A stretch of DNA of 47,686 bases, taken from NCBI GenBank assembly GCA_002338615.1, contig DDIS01000064.1, positions 1 to 47,686 on the forward strand. The letters run 5' to 3'. Position numbers and translations under genes: made by a program. Below the pieces are notes generated by a model. The model was not told the DNA's origin and did not search any database. It was given only the letters and a program-made list of their open reading frames with translations. Every line of letters starts with the position of its first letter. Position 1 is the first letter of the stretch. Shown one piece after another: positions 39,201-46,639 of the stretch. This DNA is from Proteobacteria bacterium UBA1844. Lineage in GTDB: Bacteria; Pseudomonadota; Gammaproteobacteria; Steroidobacterales; Woeseiaceae.

Positions 39201-40127
39201 GTGTTGCCGGGCGATGACGACCCCGCTCGAGGGGCAGCTGAGCCGAGTCGAATCGATCCCCGAATCCTGCCGGCAATATCATTTCGCAGCAAGGAGTTTG
39301 GTATCGGCGAACGACGATTCGGCGCAGTCGAAGCAGAATTCGTGCATTCGGCCGACGGCCTGGTCGCGGAAGTCCTGAGTGCGATCGACACGACATTCAC
39401 GTTGCGCGGCAGCGCTCGCTGGCTGGCAGACCCGATCGACCCACTGGACTCGCGTACCTATATCGATGCGACCGTTGTCAGTACCGACGTAGTCGAGACC
39501 ATGCGGCGCCTCGGCTACCAACCGGGTATCGTCAGCGATGAAATGCACATCGATCTTGACCTCGACTGGTCCGGCGCGCCGCGTGCTGATTTCCTCGATA
39601 CGCTCGATGGTGAGGTCGAGGTGCGCTTGGGTTCGGGGCAGCTCGATGAGATTGAACCGGGTGCGGGGCGGGTATTTGGCCTGGTGAGTGTTGTGGCCCT
39701 GCCGCGCCGCTTGTCGCTGGATTTTCGCGACGTATTCCAGAAAGGTTTCGGATTTGACGAGATCAGCGGTAATTTCAAACTGGAAAATGGCCTGGCCTAT
39801 ACCTGTAACCTGTCCCTTGAAGGGCCGGCCGCGGATATTGCCATGATTGGTCAGGCCGACCTGGTTGCCGGCGAGTACGAGCAAACCGCCGTCGTCAACG
39901 CCAAAGTGGGCAATACATTGCCCGTTGTTGGTGCGCTCGCCGCAGGACCACAGGTTGCGGCGGCGATGTTTCTGCTGAGCCAGATCTTCAAGAAACCACT
40001 GCAGGATCTGGGGCAGGTTTACTACAGCATGCGCGGATCGTGGGACAAGCCCGTCGTCGAGGCCACCGACGCTGAAGCATTTGCCACGAGTGCTCGGCTG
40101 GCTGGCTGCCTCAGCGATTCCGAGTAG
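36285..40127 (+). CDS. yhdP: YhdP, AsmA-like inter-membrane lipid transport protein
   Basis: This 1280-residue AsmA-like protein is anchored in the inner membrane by one N-terminal helix (AYAMAGVVVLLAIAVGLFRLFL) and otherwise periplasmic. Family members (YhdP, TamB, YdbH) form long beta-groove bridges that carry phospholipids to the outer membrane. The N-terminal LQVEFTAMDARWALLGPELTFHNAEL and the C-terminal AsmA-type end (GSGQLDEIEPGAGRVFGLVSVVALPRRLSLDFRDVFQKGFGFD, here in pieces) are diagnostic. The length is close to E. coli YhdP (1266). It is placed between rng and the nitrilase/tldD pair as in Pseudomonas. Confidence 0.95.
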   Translation: MPRKYSILYRLTKVAAYAMAGVVVLLAIAVGLFRLFLPRLPEYQEQIKTWASDAIGLQVEFTAMDARWALLGPELTFHNAELIRPQSGAVAIAADEVGVGVSLARLLLDRTLVVDTVAVRDTRIEIRELADGSWLFQGQAPGDWLARREEALGSIQVVGENIDVSLVRAGAETNTAFVVPRLDLRRDHTRTAVDFTVQLPAALGSVMTVYATQILAQNGQPEPWNLSVEVPDLRLAGVSDLYHDNTRQITSGSGQVDMSIAIAGSKVQSISAQVRLAGVALNNAAPFDVSGRLAFSNNVSGWLVAADEVQLTTANGTWPEASMRVEASEDSDHELDTLELRGSYLDLSLIPAIEPWLTAQQVTILKRWHPDGIVRNLVATLSNLHDETPRYAVTAELDRVGFAASNDLPGIRGFSGSLRADQDSGLLAVESRNTSLDLGRWVPENVEFDVLDGTLVWRRNGERLTILSDNIVMRNAVIDSQSSIEVVLVNGASPTVDLTSKWSITDIAVAKRFIPKRVMTPQLHDWFQNALVAGAIHSGTAHLSGPLNRFPFDEGGGRFLVKGQVTDATLQYLPTFPPALISTAEVVLDKTHLYTRRNRSTSQRNTTINARVDIRDLKNPVLEIKGKSSGTLVTLADFADNSPIDSIFGGQLDRLTLGGDATLDLDLTVPLKDWREFEFTATLTTGNGSIAVAGLHAPVTELTGTVRIQKDDIASDDLHGRFLGTPVAVRIFSTQDTEARYKVIADATGSATATALLDELGLPLEKQLRGATDYRARLRFPRAGMDPPAGLSVTIESDLVGMAVDLPAPVEKKADDAWPLNGEIVFEPGGTTISTHGRVQSRLGWTADFTRVNDRWDFDRGVVALGDSPFAMPDVRGLHISGHADEVRVEEWLALSRGGGAADGAGDRVRSVDIEVSNLYFLGQHLTDQGIRVDRSARDWLVQLDGADVSGAIFVPYEFTAANKLVLDMERFVLPGDDDPARGAAEPSRIDPRILPAISFRSKEFGIGERRFGAVEAEFVHSADGLVAEVLSAIDTTFTLRGSARWLADPIDPLDSRTYIDATVVSTDVVETMRRLGYQPGIVSDEMHIDLDLDWSGAPRADFLDTLDGEVEVRLGSGQLDEIEPGAGRVFGLVSVVALPRRLSLDFRDVFQKGFGFDEISGNFKLENGLAYTCNLSLEGPAADIAMIGQADLVAGEYEQTAVVNAKVGNTLPVVGALAAGPQVAAAMFLLSQIFKKPLQDLGQVYYSMRGSWDKPVVEATDAEAFATSARLAGCLSDSE

Positions 40128-40137
40128 AATCACTGCT

Positions 40138-40950
40138 ATGACCCGTATTGCAGCAATCCAGATGAACAGCGTCGCCGATGTTGCGGCAAATCTTGCCCTC
40201 GCGCAGAGCTTGCTCGAGACCGCCGCTGCGGACGGCTGCAAGCTTGCGGTCTTGCCGGAAAATTTCGCTTTGATGGCAAAACACGCACACGAGAAAGTGG
40301 GTGTGGCCGAGTTGCCTGGTGATGGCCCGATTCAGGCTTTTCTTGCCAATAACGCGGCGCAGCTGGGTATGTGGATCATTGGTGGCAGTATTCCGCTGGT
40401 GTCGCCGGATGAAAACCGCGTTTATGGCGCGACACTAGCCATTGACGACGAGGGCGCAACGCAAGCCATTTATCGCAAGATCCACTTGTTCGACGTCGAT
40501 CTTGGGGCAAGCGGCGAAAGCTATCGTGAATCTCACTCCATGTACCCCGGTACATCGCCGGAGCACGTCAGAACGCCGTTTGGTGTGCTGGGCCTGACGA
40601 TCTGCTACGACCTGCGTTTTCCGGAGCTGTATCGCCGGCTGGTCGATGCCGGCGCGACCTTGTTCACCGTGCCGGCCGCTTTTACTGCAGCAACTGGCGC
40701 GGCGCACTGGCACACGCTGCTGCGCGCGCGCGCAATAGAAAACCTTGCCTATGTCATCGCACCGGGCCAGTTCGGGAAACACGCTGACGGACGCTCCACC
40801 TACGGCCATTCGCTGATCGTTGATCCATGGGGTACAGTACTGGCCGAACAGGCGAGCGGTAACGCCGCCGTAATCGCGGACATCGACGCGGACCTGCCAG
40901 AGCAATTGCGCCGCGAATTTCCTGCACTTGCAAACCGCAGAATCACATGA
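40138..40950 (+). CDS. Carbon-nitrogen hydrolase (Nit1-type amidase)
   Basis: This 270-residue nitrilase-superfamily enzyme has the triad visible as E41 (LPENFALM), K114 ([10 protein letters not shown]) and C156 ([12 protein letters not shown]). The KIHLFDVD and [11 protein letters not shown] forms are typical of the Nit1/YbeM branch, which hydrolyses deaminated glutathione as metabolite repair; that substrate is inference from the family. The ATG at 40138 lies only seven bases after a TAGAAT box (40125-40130), with no clear Shine-Dalgarno. The same gene sits between yhdP and tldD in Pseudomonas. Confidence 0.93.
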   Translation: MTRIAAIQMNSVADVAANLALAQSLLETAAADGCKLAVLPENFALMAKHAHEKVGVAELPGDGPIQAFLANNAAQLGMWIIGGSIPLVSPDENRVYGATLAIDDEGATQAIYRKIHLFDVDLGASGESYRESHSMYPGTSPEHVRTPFGVLGLTICYDLRFPELYRRLVDAGATLFTVPAAFTAATGAAHWHTLLRARAIENLAYVIAPGQFGKHADGRSTYGHSLIVDPWGTVLAEQASGNAAVIADIDADLPEQLRREFPALANRRIT

Positions 40951-40966
40951 TCATCCAGGACCAACA

Positions 40967-42436
40967 TTGAGCACAGCTATCCGAACAAGCGACGAAAGCC
41001 CGCTGGCATCTGTATTCGAACAATTGCTCGAACCCGTGGGGCTTGACGAGCGGGCATTGAACAAGACACTCGGCGGCATCCTGTGCGGCGCAGTCGACTA
41101 CGCCGATCTCTACTTCCAGGTGTCCAGGCAGGAAAGCTGGATGCTGGAAGACAGCATTATCCGCGAAGGCAGCTTCAGCGTGGACCAGGGTGTGGGCGTT
41201 CGCGCAATCAGCGGTGAAAAAACCGGCTTTGCGTACTCGGACGAAATGATTCTGCCGGCGTTGACAGCCGCAGCATCGGCCGCGAGGGCGATTGCGCGCC
41301 AGGGCCAGAACAAGACCTTGCCTGCCTGGAACCGAAGCAGCGGCAAGGCGCTTTATTCGCGCGACGACCCGACCTCAAGCATTACCGACCAGCAGAAAAC
41401 CGGCATGCTGCTGGAGCTCGACCGCGCGACGCGCGATCTGGACCCGCGCGTGACGCAGGTGATCATCAGCGTCTCGAGCAGCCAGGACCTGGTGCTGGTG
41501 GCGGGCTCCGATGGCACGCTTGCTGCGGATATCCGGCCACTGGTGCGATTGAATGTCAGCGTTATTCTGGAACAGGCCGGGCGGCGGGAACAGGGTTACG
41601 CCGGCGGTGGCGCACGCGCCGACCTCAACTATTTTCTTGACGGTGAGCTGCCCCTTGAGTACGCACGCGAGGCAGTTCGACAGGCCGTAGTACAGCTTGA
41701 TGCAATGCCGGCGCCGGCCGGGACCATGCCTGTTGTACTGGGTGCCGGCTGGCCCGGAATATTATTGCACGAGGCGGTTGGCCACGGGCTCGAAGGTGAT
41801 TTCAATCGCAAAGGGACTTCGGCATTTTCCGGGAAGCTCGGTCAGGCGGTCGCGTCGTCCCAGTGCACGATTGTAGACGACGGCACGCTACCGAACCGAC
41901 GCGGTTCCCTTACCGTGGATGACGAAGGAACGCCCGGCCAATACAACGTGCTGGTGGAAAATGGAATACTGCGCTCGTACATGCAGGACAAACTGAACGC
42001 ACGGCTCATGGGCATGAAAGCAACCGGCAATGGCCGTCGGGAATCTTTTGCGCACGCACCGATGCCACGCATGACGAATACCTACATGTTGGCTGGTGCC
42101 TACGATCCCGCGGAAATCATCAAGTCGGTCGAGCGCGGGCTGTATGCGCCGAATTTTGGCGGGGGCCAGGTTGATATCACATCCGGTAAATTTGTTTTTT
42201 CCGCGAGCGAGGCCTACCTGATTGAGAAAGGAAAAGTGACCACGCCTGTCAAAGGCGCGATGCTGATTGGCGACGGCCCCGTTGCGTTGAACAAGATCTC
42301 CATGGTTGGGAACGACCTGGCTCTCGATACAGGCGTTGGTACCTGCGGCAAGGATGGTCAGTCGGTACCAGTGGGCGTCGGCCAGCCGACATTGAAAATT
42401 GACGAGCTCACCGTTGGCGGCACGGCCAGCAGCTAA
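40967..42436 (+). CDS. tldD: Metalloprotease TldD
   Basis: This 489-residue catalytic half of the TldD/TldE protease, which trims unfolded peptides and matures microcins, acts in the cytoplasm. The HExxxH zinc motif is HEAVGH at residues 268-273 ([18 protein letters not shown]). The C-terminal core includes [23 protein letters not shown] and [18 protein letters not shown]. The TTG at 40967 with AGGA at 40957-40960 gives the family length (E. coli 481); the frame is also open from 40928, overlapping the nitrilase gene. Its partner pmbA lies 4.2 kb downstream on the same strand. Confidence 0.96.
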   Translation: MSTAIRTSDESPLASVFEQLLEPVGLDERALNKTLGGILCGAVDYADLYFQVSRQESWMLEDSIIREGSFSVDQGVGVRAISGEKTGFAYSDEMILPALTAAASAARAIARQGQNKTLPAWNRSSGKALYSRDDPTSSITDQQKTGMLLELDRATRDLDPRVTQVIISVSSSQDLVLVAGSDGTLAADIRPLVRLNVSVILEQAGRREQGYAGGGARADLNYFLDGELPLEYAREAVRQAVVQLDAMPAPAGTMPVVLGAGWPGILLHEAVGHGLEGDFNRKGTSAFSGKLGQAVASSQCTIVDDGTLPNRRGSLTVDDEGTPGQYNVLVENGILRSYMQDKLNARLMGMKATGNGRRESFAHAPMPRMTNTYMLAGAYDPAEIIKSVERGLYAPNFGGGQVDITSGKFVFSASEAYLIEKGKVTTPVKGAMLIGDGPVALNKISMVGNDLALDTGVGTCGKDGQSVPVGVGQPTLKIDELTVGGTASS

Positions 42437-42542
42437 ACTGAACTGCGGGTGTCTATTAACATAATTGCAACGCCGTGGTCGCGCCATCTGTTTCCTGAAC
42501 CGATCCTGTTTCACCAATCAGTCTGAGAGTTAGCTCACGACA

Positions 42543-42554
42543 AACAAATTTGTT
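42543..42554. promoter_or_regulatory. 12-base palindrome before a small gene
   Basis: AACAAATTTGTT is a perfect palindrome 40 bases before the 56-codon gene, next to AT-rich sequence that contains TAAATT (42562-42567). It could be an operator. About a dozen 12-base palindromes are expected by chance in a window this size, so position is the only support. Confidence 0.3.
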
Positions 42555-42594
42555 ATTTGCTTAAATTCCGATTGTCACCTGAAGGAAGCAGAGC

Positions 42595-42765
42595 ATGGCA
42601 TTCGAAAGCACCATAACGGAACACGATCTTGACAGTTCGGCACAAAAGTTCGTGCAGTCAGCGCGCGGCGAAAACTACGATATCGAGCTGGACCTGGTGG
42701 TCGACGGCATGAGGGAATCAATCCTGTCGCGGATTCTGGGATTGTTTAGCAGATCCGGCCACTGA
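42595..42765 (+). CDS. Small acidic protein of unknown function (56 residues)
   Basis: This 56-residue protein starts with an ATG preceded by AAGGA at 42582-42586, an excellent binding site. It reads MAFESTITEHDLDSSAQKFV, continues through a polar, acidic middle (YDIELDLVVDG) and ends in an amphipathic helix with LSRILGLFSRSGH. It has no signal peptide. It lies in an otherwise empty 466-base region between tldD and the next small gene, with AT-rich promoter-like sequence and a palindrome upstream. I do not recognise the family. The ribosome binding site and codon use are the support for it being real. Confidence 0.55.
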   Translation: MAFESTITEHDLDSSAQKFVQSARGENYDIELDLVVDGMRESILSRILGLFSRSGH

Positions 42766-42902
42766 CCCACGGCCTCCCGTATAAGTCATTGATTTTCCAT
42801 AATACCGGTGCGTGAGTTCCGGCATTTTTTCTGTGTCTTGCTGGACGGCAGCTGTGCGGCTGTGGAGAATAGACAGTCCCGGGGCTTTAAAGAACTCAAT
42901 CA

Positions 42903-43115
42903 ATGTGGGTCTCGAAACCAATTTACGAGAGCTTGCCGTACTTCTACCTGGTCGTAGGCGCGATTACGCTCGCATCGTCGATGTACGTCAATCACTGGCA
43001 CTGGCCCGTGATTTGTTTTTCGCTGGGGATTTTTTGCCTGGTTGCCGGGCTGGTGGTTCTGCTAAAGCGCCGCGACTCTCGCAGTACCGAACGACACGGC
43101 AGGCCGACGACTTAA
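42903..43115 (+). CDS. Small two-helix membrane protein (70 residues)
   Basis: This 70-residue protein has a short N-terminal cytoplasmic or periplasmic part (MWVSKPIYESLPY), two hydrophobic helices (about 13-30, FYLVVGAITLASSMYV; and 35-56, VICFSLGIFCLVAGLVVLL) joined by NHWHW, and a basic tail (KRRDSRSTERHGRP). It is convergent with the FHA-ATPase gene, with six bases between the stops. The ribosome binding site is weak (AAAGAA). No family is recognised; a small membrane partner of the ATPase is possible but unproven. Confidence 0.6.
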   Translation: MWVSKPIYESLPYFYLVVGAITLASSMYVNHWHWPVICFSLGIFCLVAGLVVLLKRRDSRSTERHGRPTT

Positions 43116-43121
43116 ATACTA

Positions 43122-44378
43122 CTACTCACGAGCGGCGGTGCGTTCGTCGTCTTCGTCGTCTTCGTCCTCATCTTCTTCGACTTCCTCAAGCTCATCCGCT
43201 GTGTTGAACTTGCGCAGGTCCGTGTAGATAAGTTGATGCACGCCCAGTGATACTTCATCTCCATCCTGCAACTGGTATCTCTTGACCTGTTTTTCATCCA
43301 CGAACACACCATTCGTGCTGTTCAGATCTTCGATGATGCAGCCATCCTCGTCATTGATCAGCTGGGCGTGGTGACGACTGACGAACTTGCTCTTGATATA
43401 AATTTCGTTGTCCGGTGAGCGGCCGATGATCACGCGCCCGACGGGGAACGAATGTACGGCCAGCGACTCACCGTTGCTGCGAATTTCTATCTGCGACACG
43501 TTCGGGTCCACGCCCGGGGTCTGCGCGATGTTGCGTGCGGGGCCGAATACACCGGTATTGCTTTCATGTTCGGTCCAGTCGAGTTCCTGTACCGCTGTCA
43601 TGATGTCACTGGCGGCGACCGCCTGCTTGCCATCTGCGAATGCACAAAGCAGCGTGGTATCGCAGAGCGTATTGACCAGCCGCGGGACGCCTCCGGTGTA
43701 TTTGTGAATCACCTCAAAGCAATTCGCATCAAATAAATCGGGGTTGGTATTGCCCGCAACGGCGAGGCGATGACTGACGTACTCACGCAACTCCTGTTTG
43801 TCGAGCGGCCCCAGGTGAAAGCGCAAGCGTATGCGTTGCACCAGCTGCTTGAGGCTTGGCGAATCAAGTGTTTCCTTCAGTTCGGGTTGTCCAGCGAGGA
43901 TGATGCGCAGCACTTTTTCCTTGTGCGTTTCGATTCCTGAAAGCATACGTACCTCTTCGAGTACCTTTTTCGAGAGGTTCTGTGCTTCGTCAATAATCAG
44001 AACAACCTTCTTGCCGTTGGTGTACTGCTCAATCAGGTACATATTCAACATGTCGAGCAATTCGACCTTGCGCTTATTGAATGGCTTGAAGCCGAATTCG
44101 GTCAGGATTGCCTGCAGAAATTGCGTGGCAGTCAATTGAGTCTGCGACACGACGGCGTATACGATATCGTCGTCGAGTTCGGCCAGGAACGATTGCAACA
44201 GCGTAGTCTTCCCGGAGCCGATTTCGCCCGTGATAACGACGAACCCGTCGGCCAGCCAGATGGTTGACTCCATGTAGGCTTTGGCGCGCGCATGCTGCTT
44301 GCTCCAGTAGACGAACTCCGGATCGGGCGTCAGCCGAAACGGCTGCTCTTTTAACTTGAAGTGTTCCAGATAGGACAT
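43122..44378 (-). CDS. GspA/ExeA-type AAA ATPase fused to an FHA domain
   Basis: This 418-residue protein opens with MSYLEHFKLKEQPFRLTPDP, the usual start of ExeA/GspA ATPases. Walker A is GEIGSGKTT (51-59) and Walker B VVLIIDEAQ (125-133). RIRLRFHLGPL and GGVPRLVNTLCD complete the AAA part (to about 265). Where ExeA has a transmembrane and peptidoglycan-binding part, this protein instead has a linker and an FHA phosphothreonine-binding domain at 311-385 (GR at 319-320, SRHH at 334-337, NSTNG at 353-357). A Glu/Asp-rich tail at 397-412 follows. No type II secretion or kinase gene is near. The ATG at 44378 matches the family start. Confidence 0.88.
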   Translation of the reverse strand: MSYLEHFKLKEQPFRLTPDPEFVYWSKQHARAKAYMESTIWLADGFVVITGEIGSGKTTLLQSFLAELDDDIVYAVVSQTQLTATQFLQAILTEFGFKPFNKRKVELLDMLNMYLIEQYTNGKKVVLIIDEAQNLSKKVLEEVRMLSGIETHKEKVLRIILAGQPELKETLDSPSLKQLVQRIRLRFHLGPLDKQELREYVSHRLAVAGNTNPDLFDANCFEVIHKYTGGVPRLVNTLCDTTLLCAFADGKQAVAASDIMTAVQELDWTEHESNTGVFGPARNIAQTPGVDPNVSQIEIRSNGESLAVHSFPVGRVIIGRSPDNEIYIKSKFVSRHHAQLINDEDGCIIEDLNSTNGVFVDEKQVKRYQLQDGDEVSLGVHQLIYTDLRKFNTADELEEVEEDEDEDDEDDERTAARE

Positions 44379-44466
44379 AGTTTTCTTGTAGCACCGCAAT
44401 TACGGTGACTTCAGGCTTTTTCAGGACGAAACGACGGCCAGTTTACCTGCTTTTTACGGGTGCGGG

Positions 44467-45579
44467 CTACGTTGAAGGTCCAGGGGGCAGCGTCGACTGC
44501 GTCACAGTTTTTTCAAGTTCCGCGAGCAATTCGTCTCTTTCCTCCGCGCTGCGGGCTGTTACCGTGATGTGGCCAAGCTTGCGGCCTGCCCGCGCTTGCT
44601 TCCCGTAGTCGTGCAGAGCTACGCGCGGGTCCCGGATTTCTCCCATTTCTTCGGGCATTGATCCAATCAGGTTCAGCATGCCTGCGAATCCGGGGCAGTC
44701 TGCCGCTTGCGGCTCTTTGCCCGTGATCGCAAGGATGTGATTGTGGAACTGGCTCGTGGTGGAGCCTTCAATGGTCCAGTGCCCGGAATTGTGTACGCGC
44801 GGCGCAAATTCATTGGCCAGCAAGCGCTCGCCTTCCACAAACAGTTCGAGTGCCAAAACACCGACATAGTCCAGTGCCCGAAGCATGGATTGCATATAGC
44901 ATTCAGCTTTTGTCGTGATGTCCGGGGCCGATTCCGGCGCGCGCGAGCGACGCAGTATGCCGTCGACGTGCTCATTTCTGGTCAGGGGCCAGCTTGCAAT
45001 CGCACCTTTCGGACTGCGCACGCCAATGATCGAAACTTCGAAATCAAACGCTATCAGCTCTTCCGCAATCAGTGGGTGGCCCCCCAATGCGTCCCACGCG
45101 ATCTGATTGTCACTTGCGCCATGGACCACGAACTGTCCTTTGCCGTCGTAGCCAAATCTGCGCGTTTTGAGGATGAACGGATAGTTGAGCCTGGTCGCGG
45201 CCCTTGAGAGGTCGGCGAGCGAGTTTACAGGCTGGTAGCGCGGCAGGGGGATATCGAGCCTCTCAAACAGCTGCTTTTCACTGAGGCGATCCTGCGCCAC
45301 TCGCAGTGCCTCGGGCGGTGGATAAACCGGCAACGTTGTCGCCAGTTTGCGCAGCGCATCGACGGCCACGTTTTCAAATTCGTAGGTGATAACGTCGCTT
45401 TGAGCAGCGAGCTGTGCCAGCGCGCCCACGTCATCGAACGCAGCTCTTAAAACCTTGCCGGCGCTGGCTGCCGGAGGCTTATCCGCCGGGTCAAGGAAGT
45501 GGCATTGGTGGCCGAGATCCTGTGCAGCCTCGCCCAGCATCTGGCCGAGCTGGCCCGCGCCGATAATACCAATGCGCAT
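44467..45579 (-). CDS. purK: 5-(carboxyamino)imidazole ribonucleotide synthase PurK
   Basis: This 370-residue ATP-grasp enzyme of purine synthesis makes N5-CAIR from AIR, bicarbonate and ATP. The start MRIGIIGAGQLGQMLGEAA is diagnostic. YPFILKTRRFGYDGKGQ is the ATP-grasp lysine region, and NEFAPRVHNSGHWTIEG the metal-binding end. The length matches E. coli (355). It is the last gene of the minus-strand set darP-purE-purK, starting 18 bases after the purE stop. Confidence 0.97.
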   Translation of the reverse strand: MRIGIIGAGQLGQMLGEAAQDLGHQCHFLDPADKPPAASAGKVLRAAFDDVGALAQLAAQSDVITYEFENVAVDALRKLATTLPVYPPPEALRVAQDRLSEKQLFERLDIPLPRYQPVNSLADLSRAATRLNYPFILKTRRFGYDGKGQFVVHGASDNQIAWDALGGHPLIAEELIAFDFEVSIIGVRSPKGAIASWPLTRNEHVDGILRRSRAPESAPDITTKAECYMQSMLRALDYVGVLALELFVEGERLLANEFAPRVHNSGHWTIEGSTTSQFHNHILAITGKEPQAADCPGFAGMLNLIGSMPEEMGEIRDPRVALHDYGKQARAGRKLGHITVTARSAEERDELLAELEKTVTQSTLPPGPST

Positions 45580-45597
45580 TGCAGCGGGGATCCTGGC

Positions 45598-46086
45598 TCA
45601 AGTCCTGGGGTCGGTATCGGCCAGCACGCGATCGGTCTGTTTGCTGCGAAAAGCGTCCAGGTTGGCAGCGATGACCGGATCGTCATTCGCAAGGATGGCG
45701 GCTGCCAGCAAGGCGGCGTTGATCGCGCCGGCTCGGCCTATCGCCAGCGTCGCGACTGGTATGCCGGCAGGCATTTGCACGATTGAGAGCAGTGAATCCT
45801 GGCCACTCAGGGATTTGGACTGCACCGGCACACCCAGAACAGGCAGCCGCGTTTTTGCCGCCGTCATTCCCGGCAGGTGCGCAGCGCCGCCGGCGCCTGC
45901 GATGATGACCTTGAGTCCGCGCTCGATAGCGGTCTCGGCGTACTCGAACAGCAGGTCCGGTGTGCGATGTGCGGACACGACCTGCACATCATGGCCGATG
46001 CCGAGCTTGTCGAGTGTACTGCAGGTGTGTTTCATCGTGTCCCAATCGGAACGCGAGCCCATGATAACGCCAACTGGTTTGTCCAT
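45598..46086 (-). CDS. purE: N5-CAIR mutase PurE
   Basis: This 162-residue class I PurE moves the carboxyl group of N5-CAIR to give CAIR, using the product of PurK. Signature elements: [15 protein letters not shown] at the start, [15 protein letters not shown] with the catalytic histidine, and [26 protein letters not shown]. The length is typical. It begins nine bases after darP and is followed by purK, the normal purEK order, here joined to darP. Confidence 0.97.
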   Translation of the reverse strand: MDKPVGVIMGSRSDWDTMKHTCSTLDKLGIGHDVQVVSAHRTPDLLFEYAETAIERGLKVIIAGAGGAAHLPGMTAAKTRLPVLGVPVQSKSLSGQDSLLSIVQMPAGIPVATLAIGRAGAINAALLAAAILANDDPVIAANLDAFRSKQTDRVLADTDPRT

Positions 46087-46095
46087 ACGGAAAGT

Positions 46096-46593
46096 CTAAC
46101 GATCCGCGGCCTTTCCGACCAGCATTGTGTGTATCTCCCGGAAAATGCGACGCTGCAGCGTGCTTTCGGTTCGGTCACTATGTGCATGCTCGAGTTCACG
46201 TACGAGCCTCGCAAGTTCGTTGCAAGGCTGACCGATTTCGGTCGCGAGTGCCTGCACGGCACTGAGGCCTTCCTTCTGCACCCGGTCGCGCCATTTTTCT
46301 GCGTTGGCGAACAGTCGCTTGCTGTGGCGGTCGTCCGCGCGCTCACGCTCCAGCAAGGCCTGGATGGGAGCCGGGTCGACATCACGCATGAGCTTACCGA
46401 TGTATTGCTTTTGGCGGCGGATGGCCTCGTGCGATTTCATCCGCCCGAGGTCTTGAATGGCCTTCTGCAACGACTCGTCAAGGTCGAGTTCGGCGAGCAG
46501 CGGCCCAGGGAGTCCGAGCAGTTGCTCACCGAGCGATTGCAGGGCGTGCTGGGTCCGCTTTCGTTCACTTTTACTGGGTTTTGAATCTGTCAC
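46096..46593 (-). CDS. darP: Ribosome biogenesis factor DarP (YjgA)
   Basis: This 165-residue, highly charged, helical protein of the DUF615/YjgA family associates with late 50S assembly intermediates. Family signatures include KSERKRTQHALQSLGEQL and EAIRRQKQYIGKLMRDVD, and the helical C-terminus RRIFREIHTML. The gene is divergent from pmbA with 46 bases between the starts, the same arrangement as in E. coli and Pseudomonas. It probably leads the transcript into purE and purK. Confidence 0.95.
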   Translation of the reverse strand: MTDSKPSKSERKRTQHALQSLGEQLLGLPGPLLAELDLDESLQKAIQDLGRMKSHEAIRRQKQYIGKLMRDVDPAPIQALLERERADDRHSKRLFANAEKWRDRVQKEGLSAVQALATEIGQPCNELARLVRELEHAHSDRTESTLQRRIFREIHTMLVGKAADR

Positions 46594-46639
46594 CCGCTAA
46601 GCTACCTTGCTTTCAAAGTCGAGACCCTAACATGCGGAA

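Noticed and set aside
39279..40241. A 320-codon minus-strand frame spanning the end of yhdP and the start of the nitrilase gene
   Set aside because: Both underlying genes have strong family motifs. The antisense frame has no initiation signal or recognisable domain.
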